A stretch of 40,296 nucleotides of DNA from Thiotrichaceae bacterium (GTDB lineage Bacteria; Pseudomonadota; Gammaproteobacteria; Thiotrichales; Thiotrichaceae): the NCBI GenBank assembly GCA_026991755.1, contig JALXAX010000175.1, forward strand, positions 1 through 40,296, written 5' to 3'. Numbering within the stretch: position 1 is the stretch's first letter; every line of letters begins with the position of its first letter. A program made the translations under genes and the position numbers. Under the pieces are notes generated by a model. It saw nothing but the letters and a program-made list of their open reading frames with translations, did no database searches and was not told the origin of the DNA. Below, piece by piece: positions 25,180 through 34,900 of this stretch.

Positions 25180-26292
25180 ATGAAAATAATAAATCTAAAT
25201 AAGATATTGCTATTGCTATTGATCTATATACTTGTTTATGGGGCGACTTTTGCAGATCAAATTAAACATATGGAAGATAGTTGGTATATCGGTGGTGCAT
25301 TGGGGATAAGCTCATTAGAACCAGAAACACCTGCCGGTTCATCAGTAACCGATAGTAAAGACCTTTCTGGCAAGGTCTATGCTGGTGTGGATATATCGAA
25401 TCAGATAGGTATTGAAGCATTCTGGTCCAATTTTGGAGAAAGTAAAATTAACGGATCCGCGGGTAATGGCAGCATTAATTATTCAGCGATAGGTGTTAAT
25501 GGTGTTTATCACCTGCCTGCCTATGCGGGGCGCGTACATCCTTTTGCGAAACTGGGGATTGCAAAAATAAGCAATCGGTCTACAGGTACGGTGCACTATA
25601 AAAAAGAAAACAATTTTAGTGCTTTTTCAGGGCTGGGTGCGGAGTACGATTATAATCAAAACTTAAAAATTCGTGCAGAGTATGAGTATTTCACAAAAGA
25701 TATTAGTCAGCTAAGTGTGGGTGTTAATTGGGCTCCCCGTGAGCGCATTCATTATCTGGATAACCGTAGTGATGATTTAAATTATAATAAAAACGTAAGC
25801 ATACCTATAGCGCTACCCGTCGAAGTTCCTTCACCAAAAAGTATACCTGTTCAGGCGAAAGTGGTACCCATTGCAAAACCTTTTAATCATCATAAAAAGC
25901 TAGTTAAAAAAGTGCATGTGCTAAGTTCATCGTTATCAGGTAACTCATTATTTGCATTAGGCAGTGCACAGTTATTACCAAGTGGTGTTGAACGACTCAA
26001 TGTATTGATCGATAAAATCCATAAAGGCAACTTTAAGATTTATCATATTATAGTAAGTGGACATACTGATAATATTGGCTCAGCCAAGCAGAACATCTAT
26101 CTATCAAAGCAAAGAGCTAGTGCTGTGGCTAACTATCTAGCTGCTCGTGGTATCCCTAGACAAAAGATGTCAGTTATCGGTTATGGCGAAAGCCAACCAG
26201 TGAGTGATAACCGTACTGCTTACGGAAGGTCTTTAAATCGACGCGTTGATATAAAAATAAAAGGTGCGGAAACGTTTGTGGTAACGCGTTGA
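25180..26292 (+). CDS. OmpA-family outer membrane protein
   Basis: A 370-residue protein with a signal peptide (KILLLLLIYILVYGATFA). Residues about 28-190 form an eight-strand-type barrel (SWYIGGALGISSLEP start, GVNGVYHLPAYAG, LKIRAEYEYFTKD, LSVGVNWAPRE end). A Lys/Pro linker follows (VEVPSPKSIPVQAKVVPIAK). The C-terminal OmpA domain at about 255-366 binds peptidoglycan in family members: GHTDNIGSAKQN, LSKQRASAVANYLAARGI and SLNRRVDIKIKG are present. It lies just behind the thrombospondin-repeat gene in probable co-transcription, so it may help hold that rod or its export apparatus in the envelope. Confidence 0.9.
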   Translation: MKIINLNKILLLLLIYILVYGATFADQIKHMEDSWYIGGALGISSLEPETPAGSSVTDSKDLSGKVYAGVDISNQIGIEAFWSNFGESKINGSAGNGSINYSAIGVNGVYHLPAYAGRVHPFAKLGIAKISNRSTGTVHYKKENNFSAFSGLGAEYDYNQNLKIRAEYEYFTKDISQLSVGVNWAPRERIHYLDNRSDDLNYNKNVSIPIALPVEVPSPKSIPVQAKVVPIAKPFNHHKKLVKKVHVLSSSLSGNSLFALGSAQLLPSGVERLNVLIDKIHKGNFKIYHIIVSGHTDNIGSAKQNIYLSKQRASAVANYLAARGIPRQKMSVIGYGESQPVSDNRTAYGRSLNRRVDIKIKGAETFVVTR

Positions 26293-26414
26293 AGCGATAT
26301 TTTATCAGCTGGCAAACAGCCAATCTGCTACGAGTATCGCCTTACACGAAAGACATGAAGCGTTCTGAATACCCTGCTTTCAAAAGTCAGAGAGGTGGGC
26401 TTCCCTTGGGTGGT

Positions 26415-27557
26415 TTATTCAATAAAATCTGCCCCGTTTCGTAACACGCCCATAGAGCGAGGGATGTATACATCCGCAATTCTTTCTGAATAAAACACCA
26501 ACTTTAGCTCGGGCAGTAGCTCTTGGTAGACTTCGTTTTCAATCGGTGACTCGGGTGAATCCGCTTCTCTTCTTTCGGGTGCAATCATTGCATACTCAAT
26601 AGGTAGCTGATTGATGTTTACCTTGCGGGTGAATTGTTCAGGCAGGTCATCCAGACGTAGTGATAGTGAACCTTTGTGACTGATGGTTTGATCGATAGAA
26701 TGATAATAATTGCTAGTCCCATCCTCATCCTGAATAGCGATAATCTTCAGTTTTTGACCACCGTGATAACTAATAAGGAGATCGATAATGATGTTGCTAT
26801 CTTCCTCAACGATCATTATTTCCATATCAATATCACGTTGTAAGCTCATGCGCTCCACATCTGCCAAACACAAGCTGTCTTTGCGTTTTACGGTGCAATC
26901 CAATACTGAAATCCAGGCGGGTGAATATTCTTTAAGAAAACCACAGAACTCGTCCTGCTCATTTTCATGATTCAGTTTTACGACAACTCTTTCATTAATA
27001 TAACGCTCCAGAATAGGGTTGAAAACATTACCTACTAAGCCTAATGCAGAAGCACCGACTTTTTTAAGGTACTGATCCTGGTTTTGTACAACAGCCGAAC
27101 CACTACCTTTCAGGCGATTTAAGAAAACACCTAGGGCTTCGTTAATAGCATCATTGAAAGCATTTAACAGGTTACGTGATGTACGTTTTGCTCGGCTGTA
27201 AAAGCCTGGGTGAATGGTGTTTTCAACTTCTTTTTTGCGACGTTGCTGGTTTTCTATCGATAACTCATTATGAAAGCGGTAAAAAACCCATGCTTTATCA
27301 AGATCATCTTGGTAAGCGATATAGCTACTAATCATTTCACCTGATGCATTTTTATGAGGGTCTGAGAAGGCTAGTTCCAAACCGTTTGAGTAGACTTGCA
27401 TTTTCCCCCAGACTTGCTTGCCACCCACTAGTTGCATGGTGATGTGAAAGTCTTGCATATCCTTTAGCACACGATCTCGTTTTCGTTGCTTCATTACGTT
27501 TGAGATCAGAGCAGTGAGGAATATCAGTAATATACTGATTAGTAGAACGTTATCCAT
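26415..27557 (-). CDS. Membrane-anchored protein of unknown function
   Basis: I do not recognise this 380-residue protein. One membrane segment at residues 4-21 (VLLISILLIFLTALISNV) is followed by a basic stretch and a large, probably cytoplasmic, part. Two similar beta modules can be seen: FHITMQLVGGKQVWGKMQVY with GLELAF near the start, and RVVVKLNHENEQDEFCGFLK with SWIxVLDC-type strand in the middle (SPAWISVLDC). Between them is a helical, Gly-rich hydrophobic stretch (VGASALGLVGNVFNPILERY). The C-terminus ends in VYIPRSMGVLRNGADFIE. It converges with the OmpA gene. The 122-bp gap between them has no clear terminator. Confidence 0.6.
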   Translation of the reverse strand: MDNVLLISILLIFLTALISNVMKQRKRDRVLKDMQDFHITMQLVGGKQVWGKMQVYSNGLELAFSDPHKNASGEMISSYIAYQDDLDKAWVFYRFHNELSIENQQRRKKEVENTIHPGFYSRAKRTSRNLLNAFNDAINEALGVFLNRLKGSGSAVVQNQDQYLKKVGASALGLVGNVFNPILERYINERVVVKLNHENEQDEFCGFLKEYSPAWISVLDCTVKRKDSLCLADVERMSLQRDIDMEIMIVEEDSNIIIDLLISYHGGQKLKIIAIQDEDGTSNYYHSIDQTISHKGSLSLRLDDLPEQFTRKVNINQLPIEYAMIAPERREADSPESPIENEVYQELLPELKLVFYSERIADVYIPRSMGVLRNGADFIE

Positions 27558-28091
27558 TTTTTTAAATTCTTTTAGTTTTCTTTATTTGGAAGATTTGCAA
27601 AGGTCTCTAGATAAATGTTACCTGTCATCTCAGTCTAGGAGGCTGTCCGAGAGCTAAGAAACTACTGCAACCCCATAAACATCATAAGCCAACCTTGTTG
27701 AAGTTGTTAAATATTTAGTGTTTTGCTTGCAAATGACTTAAAAGCGAATGCAGAACAACTATTCACCTCATTCAATAAGCTCAACTTATGATGCTCCTGT
27801 GATTTTTGTTACGGTTCTGGTTCTCGTACAGCCTCTTAGGCCTTTCTATTGCGCATTATCTACATTTGACTAGGTGGTTTTCAAAGTCTACACTCATGGA
27901 GATTCTAATCATAAATGAGTGTTTTGTCTTTTTCGTGGCTTTATTTGAAAAGGCATTAATACGCAACATCCTAATTATAAGTTTTTTCGTCGGGCTACAC
28001 GTTATTTCATCATTAATTTAATTTAGGGTTTAATTTAGGGCATCTAGAACGCATTTTAAATGCAATTGTGGGATAAATAATAGTGGGGACG
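27558..28091. other. Intergenic region of 534 bp with two element remnants
   Basis: It holds a solo family A end at about 27590-27607 (TTTGCAAAGGTCTC) and a family D element at 27639-27835. A 71-codon frame at 27806-28021 is open and hydrophobic, but starts inside the element; I do not call it a gene. The last 70 bases contain the start site of the secreted mosaic gene, with GTGGGG before its ATG. Confidence 0.55.
27639..27835. mobile_element. MITE-like or insertion-sequence remnant, family D
   Basis: 197 bp with inverted ends GAGGCTGTCCGAGAGC and (reverse) GAGGCTGTACGAGAAC, two mismatches in 16. A second inverted pair, CATCATAAG and CTTATGATG, lies inside the ends. CTAG at the left and TTAG at the right may be a diverged 4-bp target duplication. 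No transposase is encoded. Confidence 0.6.
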
Positions 28092-31000
28092 ATGAAAATG
28101 ATAAGGCTAATTACTCTTATGCTGTTGTTAGTAACGCTTAATGTAGCTAATGCAGCACTTCCATCGCCGCCTTTAAATGGTAGCTACCCCATTGCTGATG
28201 TTGATCAGGATGGCACTATAACTCCTCTCTCGTATGGTGTGTTAACACTTAGATACCTGTTTGGTTTTAGAGGTCAGTCGTTAGTAAGTGGCAATATTGT
28301 TAGTGCCAGTTGTGCGCGCTGTTCTGCTACGCAAATTAGCACATATTTAGCTTCTACTGTTGAAACTAAGGTTTTAGATTGTGAAAATAACACTACAGTT
28401 TCCCCGCTCACGGATGGCTTGCTCTTTGTTCGTCATTTATTGGGTTTTACGGGTAGTACGTTAATTAATGATGTGGTGGGTTCTGGCGCGCAAGTTACTA
28501 CCGCTACCGCATTACAAGCTTGCCTTAATACACTAACTAATCCTGTTGATACAACTCCTCCTGTGATTACGTTAACAGGCCCTGATCCCTATGTCATTTT
28601 TGTAGGTAGCGGAGCATATAGTGATCCTGGCGCGAGTGCTGTTGATGCTGTGGATGGCGTCGTGAATGTAACGATTGACTCTTCTCAGGTTCTAACATCA
28701 ACGGTAGGTACGTATACAGTTACCTATACGGCTTCCGATAATGCAGGAAACTCTAGTACAGTAACTCGCAGTGTCAAGGTAGATCCCTCTCCAACGATTG
28801 CCGGGCTTATTGGTCATTGGCCATTAAATGAAAATACAGGGAATACAACGAGTGACCAATCGGATAGTTCCATTAACCTAAATGTTAATGGTGCAAACTG
28901 GGTTGCTGGTCAATTTGATTCTGCGCTTGAGTTTGCAGGTCCTGGTTCTAATCAAGATGTCTCTACGTCGAGTGCGGCAGCTTTACAAACATCTTCAGTA
29001 ACCATTTCTGCTTGGGTTTATCCTGATACTTCTAGCGAGTCTTGGGAGTGGGTTGCGTCTCAGGGTGATAACTACGGTTTGTATCTTGCTCCCACTAGCA
29101 GGAAAGTGGTATTTTATCTTAAGGATACGACGGGTATATGGATAACGGTTGAGTCTGAAAGTAATATTTTTCAATTTAACCAATGGCAGCATGTAGCAGG
29201 GACCTTCGATCTAACTACTCATACTATGAAGGCGTTTATTGATGGCAATGAAGTAGCAACAGCTAACTACGCTCAAGGGATTGCACATGATGCAGGTAAT
29301 GGGTTTACTATCGGTTCGATGCAAGGAAGCCGTTTGTTTAATGGAAAAATAGATGAGGTTCAGCTTTACAACGTTGCTTTGACTAAAGCACAAATTACAC
29401 AGTTAGCGCAAGGTACGGCAACGCCGCCATCATCGAATACAACCCTACGTATTTATCCACTGGGTGATTCCATCACCGATAGCATCAATGGCCGACCTAG
29501 TTATCGACGCCCACTTTGGTTTTTATTACAAAATGCAGGCTACAACGTCGATTTTGTTGGCTCATGGGCACGTAATGATTCAGGCCTAACGGATTATGAT
29601 TTAGATCATGATGGGCATGCAGGTGCGGAGGCAGGTGATATCGCACATGACCTTAATTATATACCAGGTACAACTACAGCCCCTGGCTATTTAGGCAGTG
29701 TAGATCCAAATATTGTGCTGTTGCATATTGGTACAAATGATCTTGATAGGGGGCAGACCGTTGCGAGTACCTTAACGGAGATAGATAGTATTATTCAAAG
29801 CTTACGTGCGAAAAATCCTTCTGTCGTTATCTTTCTTGCGAAGATTATTCCGATGCGAAACTTCGACACAGCAGCTTTTAATGCTCAAATTGATGGCTTT
29901 ATTGCGACACGAACTACCGCAACATCACCTATAATCGTGGTTGATCAATATACTGGTTATGATCCACAGACGGATAACTACGACAACTATCATCCGAATG
30001 AACAGGGTGAGAGCAAAATGGCGGGTAAGTGGTTTGCCGCACTGCAAGGTTATTTAGCAGGCCAACTCGCTGCTCAAACTACTACGGTTACACCTGCTGT
30101 TAATACCAATGCTCTGCGTAATCCGTTGAAGGGATTTCGTTGGATATTCAAAAACCAGGAGTATCAAACTGCTTTCCCTACAACTGCTGAGCGACCCTAT
30201 TTGTCTCTTGCAAAATGGTATCTAGCTTATGATTTGCTGGAGAATAATACAGCAGATGATGTACAGAAGATCATTGATTACTCCAATACGCTGTGGGCTG
30301 CTTTACCACAAGGTAATCAGAAAGTTGTACCAAGAGTCTATCTTCGTTACGGGGATGATGCTAACGCTGAAGATCGCTGGCCTGCGGATATGACTGCGGG
30401 AGACTTTTCATCAACTCAATTCTATACGCGCATTAACGCCTTTATTCAAAAGCTGGGACAAGCCTGGGATAATGACCCACGGATAGCTTATGTTGAAATG
30501 GGAATTTTAGGTGCATGGGGGGAACAACATACTCCTTACCCCACACCTGAAATGGAAGTTTTATTAGGAGGTGCATTTACTACTGCTTTTAAAAATAAAC
30601 AAGTTTTACATGCGGGTACGACAGATTATTTTCGTAATTACCCCTTTGCTACTTATTGGGATTCTTTTTCCCATCCTGTAGAAGAGCTTTTTGTTGACTG
30701 GTTAGAGGCAAACAGGCCAGATTCTTGGAAAAGTAGGGCTTATATTGGTGAAGTAGCTTATAACTTTGGTGGAGTTGAAAACTATTTAGGGGTTGATCCA
30801 ACAGATACCTTAAGTACGCCCGCCTATTTTAATCGTATTCTTAATTACTTAAATCGTACTCATAATACCAGTTTGTCTTGGATTGCTGATTACAATCAAA
30901 CAGCGGCTACCGCTGATGGTGCTGAATTAGTACAAAAGAAAATGGGTTATCGCTTCTTATTAGAAAATGTGACATTACCTAAGCAAGTTTCTCAAGGAAA

Positions 31001-31754
31001 TAACTTCCAAATTTCGTTTTCTATAAAGAATGAAGGTGTGGCTCCTTTTTATGAGAAGTGGCCTGTTGAGCTTGTTTTACTAGATCCAACAACTAAGCAA
31101 CCTGTTTGGAGGGAAGTCTTCCAAAGTGCAGACATAACAACGTGGATGCCAGGGGAAGATTGGAACTATGATAAGAATGACGCAACGATATTAGGTTCTG
31201 GGTATAACACACCTGCAGCATCGTATGTATCCACTGGTATTTTCAACTTGCCTGCAAGTGTTCCCAATGGTGAATATGTGGTTGCTTTGGCAGTACTTGA
31301 TCCAGCAGGAATGCACCCTTCATTAAGGTTTGCGACTACAAACTATATCAATGGTGGTTTCCACCCCGTTGCTAGAATAGGGGTTAATACGCTGTCCAGT
31401 AGCTATAATGCAGCTAATGTAACGTTTGATGATCCTCAATTAGATAATAGTCTTTTTTATGATAATAGCGTACCACCCGCCATTATCGTTACTGCACCAA
31501 AGGGTAACGTAAGTTGGAGTGGGGGAACGAACCAAGTAGTTTCCTGGAATTCCTATCAAGTCGGTGATTTTGTGGATATTGATATTTCGTTGGATAAAGG
31601 CGTGAACTGGATAAATCTAGTGACGAATACCCCTAATGACGGAAGTGAGTCAGTCTTTATTCCTATTAATTTAGGTACGACGACTGCGCGTATTCGCGTT
31701 AAAGCAACTAATGCTGAAGATGTGTCAAATGCTGACTTTACGGTGACAAATTAG
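28092..31754 (+). CDS. Secreted mosaic protein with SGNH esterase and DUF4832-like domains
   Basis: About 1220 residues. GTGGGG stands five bases before the ATG at 28092, so that start is chosen over the GTG at 28083. A signal peptide covers about 20 residues. Two dockerin-like units follow (DVDQDGTITPLSYGVLTLRY and a degenerate second with PLTDGLLFVRHLLGF). Then come an Ig-like domain (DTTPPVITLTGPDPY), a LamG/concanavalin-like domain at about 235-450 (LIGHWPLNENTGN, GKIDEVQLYN), and an SGNH hydrolase at about 455-660 with GDSITDS, HIGTNDLD and DNYHPNEQG, so its catalytic set is complete. A DUF4832-like region (NPLKGFRW, YVEMGILGAWGEQH) at about 675-1100 has a glycoside-hydrolase look. The last 110 residues form a KNH/Ser-Thr-type Ig domain (TAPKGNVSWSGGTNQVVSWN). 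Likely acts on extracellular polysaccharide; substrate unknown. Confidence 0.75.
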   Translation: MKMIRLITLMLLLVTLNVANAALPSPPLNGSYPIADVDQDGTITPLSYGVLTLRYLFGFRGQSLVSGNIVSASCARCSATQISTYLASTVETKVLDCENNTTVSPLTDGLLFVRHLLGFTGSTLINDVVGSGAQVTTATALQACLNTLTNPVDTTPPVITLTGPDPYVIFVGSGAYSDPGASAVDAVDGVVNVTIDSSQVLTSTVGTYTVTYTASDNAGNSSTVTRSVKVDPSPTIAGLIGHWPLNENTGNTTSDQSDSSINLNVNGANWVAGQFDSALEFAGPGSNQDVSTSSAAALQTSSVTISAWVYPDTSSESWEWVASQGDNYGLYLAPTSRKVVFYLKDTTGIWITVESESNIFQFNQWQHVAGTFDLTTHTMKAFIDGNEVATANYAQGIAHDAGNGFTIGSMQGSRLFNGKIDEVQLYNVALTKAQITQLAQGTATPPSSNTTLRIYPLGDSITDSINGRPSYRRPLWFLLQNAGYNVDFVGSWARNDSGLTDYDLDHDGHAGAEAGDIAHDLNYIPGTTTAPGYLGSVDPNIVLLHIGTNDLDRGQTVASTLTEIDSIIQSLRAKNPSVVIFLAKIIPMRNFDTAAFNAQIDGFIATRTTATSPIIVVDQYTGYDPQTDNYDNYHPNEQGESKMAGKWFAALQGYLAGQLAAQTTTVTPAVNTNALRNPLKGFRWIFKNQEYQTAFPTTAERPYLSLAKWYLAYDLLENNTADDVQKIIDYSNTLWAALPQGNQKVVPRVYLRYGDDANAEDRWPADMTAGDFSSTQFYTRINAFIQKLGQAWDNDPRIAYVEMGILGAWGEQHTPYPTPEMEVLLGGAFTTAFKNKQVLHAGTTDYFRNYPFATYWDSFSHPVEELFVDWLEANRPDSWKSRAYIGEVAYNFGGVENYLGVDPTDTLSTPAYFNRILNYLNRTHNTSLSWIADYNQTAATADGAELVQKKMGYRFLLENVTLPKQVSQGNNFQISFSIKNEGVAPFYEKWPVELVLLDPTTKQPVWREVFQSADITTWMPGEDWNYDKNDATILGSGYNTPAASYVSTGIFNLPASVPNGEYVVALAVLDPAGMHPSLRFATTNYINGGFHPVARIGVNTLSSSYNAANVTFDDPQLDNSLFYDNSVPPAIIVTAPKGNVSWSGGTNQVVSWNSYQVGDFVDIDISLDKGVNWINLVTNTPNDGSESVFIPINLGTTTARIRVKATNAEDVSNADFTVTN

Positions 31755-31815
31755 TTATTTAAAAGGCTATCCTTATATCCTACGCCCATAAATATTGATA
31801 ATAACTTTAACCTCT

Positions 31816-31851
31816 GCATGATGTGCTACGCTGATAGCGTATGCATCATGC
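31816..31851. terminator. Strong hairpin between the secreted mosaic gene and recB
   Basis: GCATGATG with GCTACGCT pairs to AGCGTA and CATCATGC across a 3-base loop, broken only by one or two mismatches. It lies 62 bases after the upstream stop and about 105 before recB. It lacks a U tract, so it could be a factor-dependent terminator, an RNA-stability stem or a repeat remnant. A TACAAT at about 31913 might be a recB -10 box, without a clear -35. Confidence 0.4.
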
Positions 31852-31955
31852 CCCCAATCCTGCTAAGGCTGGGAATAAGAATGTGCGCTATCAAAATGTA
31901 TAACTAATCAGTTACAATGCGCTCTATATATCAATGAGTCACAGGATGTTAGTGA

Positions 31956-34900
31956 GTGTTAACACAACAACAAGTAATCGCATTTAGCCCCTATGACACG
32001 CCGCTTGAACCTGGTATCAACCTGATAGAAGCGAGTGCAGGCACTGGTAAAACCTTTTCTATTGCTATGCTGGTGATGCGCTTTATTCTGCAAAAGGGCT
32101 ATCGTATTGATCAGCTTCTAGTAGTGACCTTCACTAACGCAGCAGCTCAAGAATTACGTGATCGTATTCGTGCACGTTTACTTGAGGTGAAAGCCGTCTT
32201 TTCGGGTAAATCTACCAAAGATGATGTGTTTAATGAGTGGGTGGCTAGCCTGCCAGAACAATCTGCTAAAAATGCGTTGAGTGATGCTTTATCTGACATC
32301 GACAATGCCCATATATTCACCATTCATGGTTTTTGTCAGCGCATGTTAAGTCAATACGCGCTAGAGAGCGGTCAGATATTTGGCTCTGAGCTATTACAAA
32401 ATACGGCTCATATCAAACAACAAATTGCTGAAGATTATTGGCGTTTAACTACTTATTCTCGATCAGTAGATCAGGTGGTCTTGCTCAGGAATACGGCCAT
32501 CTCGCCTTATGGCCTTATGGCTAGTGTTAATGATATTCGTGAGGGTAGTACGGTTGTGCCAGACGCTGACAGTTTGGATAGTTGTTTAGCTGTATTAGAA
32601 GAAAGCTTACAAATCATTAGACAGACCATTAATGAAAGAATATCTAGCATAGAAAATGCTATACAGAATCATACTGACAAGTTTAAAAAAATCTATATTG
32701 ATGAGTTTTCGCAAATAAAAGACAAGTTGCAGTTGTGGGTAACTGGCTCGAATGTAGTGCTACCGCTAGATGAAATATTACTAATTAGCACTCAAGGTCT
32801 AAGTAATAACGGACTGAATGGCACTAAGTTTCGGAAAACTAAAGTCCTAACGGGTGAACAAAGGAAACGAGACTTCCTTAACGAACAAGGAATTGATGCA
32901 TCAGCTATTGATGAACTAGAGCCGTTACTGGATAGTTTGAGGATTGCTTTCCAAAAAGGCTTATATGTTTATAGCGAAGTGGAGATGGAAAGCCGTCTTA
33001 GCCAATCAAATCAACTTTCTTTCGACAGTATTATCAAGCGCTTATCACAGGCTCTACAAGGTGGGGTTGCTAACAAGGGTGATGAAAACAATGATAGCGA
33101 ACAACATTTAAAGCAGTTACTACAACATAAATTTCCTGTAGCTTTGATTGATGAGTTTCAGGATACGGATGATGCGCAGTGGACTATCTTTTCATCATTA
33201 GCTTCTCACTTAGCCTCTCAAGCAACAAGCAACTATCTCTACCTTATTGGCGACCCCAAACAGGCCATTTACAAATTCCGTGGTGCGGATATTTATTCTT
33301 ATTTATCAGCCAAGCAACAGGCACATCGCTATTATAATTTGACAACTAACTGGCGCTCACAACAACCCTTAGTTGATGCAGTGAATACGTTATTTGATGT
33401 TGATAAGCCGTTTCTGATTGAAGAAATTGCTTACTACCCCGTTAATGCAGCAAAACAGGAAACATCATTTTCTTTTGCAAATACGAAGCGTGCGGCAACA
33501 GAGGGCGCAGCAGGTAGTTCGGCGGAAAAATTAGTGCTGTGGGAGTTAGATAAAAATCCAAATCAAAAAGACGGTTATTGGTTGGCGTCTAAAGGCAAAC
33601 CCAAAGATCAAATCCGTACTCATGTGGTTAAAGAAATCCTAACGTTATTATCGCAAACGGATACTAATGGAGAAGTAGCCACAACATTACAACTCGATGG
33701 CAACCCAGTTGTACCTAGCGATATCGCCATCCTTGTACGAAGCAACCCAGAAGCTGCCACTTATCAACAGGTGTTGATGCAGTATGGCATACCAGCGGTG
33801 CTGAACAGTAAAACATCGGTATTTGCCAGTCAGCAAGCGGTTGAGATCTATCATCTGTTACAGGCCATTTTACGACCAGGCAATCAGCAATTAATTCGTT
33901 ATGCGCTTTGCCAATCGTGGTTCGGCTTAAGTGGAAATGATCTATATGACCTGTTGGATCAGCCACAACAGCTAGATACCTGGCTGATATGTTTTCAGCG
34001 TTATCATGAGCTATGGGAGCGCAAAGGTTTGCTTGCCATGATGCAAAAGCTAATAGCTGAGCAACAGGTAGTACAACATTTGGCTGTTTATGCCGATGTG
34101 GAACGAAGTATCACTAACATTAACCATGTTCTTGAAATGCTTCAGGAAGCGGCGATTTCTAATCGACTCAGCCCGCTAAAAACAGTGGAATGGTTGGAAG
34201 ATGCCATGCAAGAACGCATCATGCAAGACGGTCAGGAGCTACGTCTGGAAAGTGATAAAGACGCAGTTAGTATCGTTACTATTCATAGTTCCAAAGGCTT
34301 GGAATATCCTATTGTTTTTTGTCCTGATCTTTGGGCAAAAAGTGGTGGCTTTCATTCTAATATCGTTGTCGCGCATAAAGACGGTCAACAAATCAGCGAC
34401 CTCGGTAGTGGTGAGATAGAACAGCATCGAGCGCTGATGGATGAAGAGAATAGGGCAGAAGAATTACGTTTATTGTATGTAGCCATCACGCGAGCTAAAT
34501 ATCGTTGTTATTTAGCGTGGGCGGATCAACGTACGATTAAAGAAGAAAATGCTTCTGCACTAGCCTATCTGTATAAGCAGCAAGAAGGCGAGGATTGGCG
34601 GCAACGCATAGAGGCGTTACAAACAAAGAACGCCTCTGCATTTGAGCATATTATTTTAGAAGTCGATGCAGAAATAATGCAAAACTATCATCAATTAGGC
34701 TCTAATAAAGAATTAACTATTAGGAAGTTACAGCGAGAAGTAAAAGCAGATTGGATGATGAGTAGTTATAGTGCAATGGCCTATTACAGTGTACATGATG
34801 AAGTACCAGAACTGCCGTTAGATAAAGCACAAGAGAGTTATAACGCTACTGTTCAAGAAGTTCCAGTTATTGACCCACTTCCTAAAGGCGCACACACGGG

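Noticed and set aside
26330-26420. TTACACGAAAGACATGAAGC as another family A end
   Set aside because: Only part of the end matches and the outer GAGACC is missing, so it is not separable from chance.
27806-28021. 71-codon hydrophobic reading frame before the secreted mosaic gene
   Set aside because: Its start lies in the right end of the family D element, no ribosome site is seen, and hydrophobic bias is expected in AT-rich frames.
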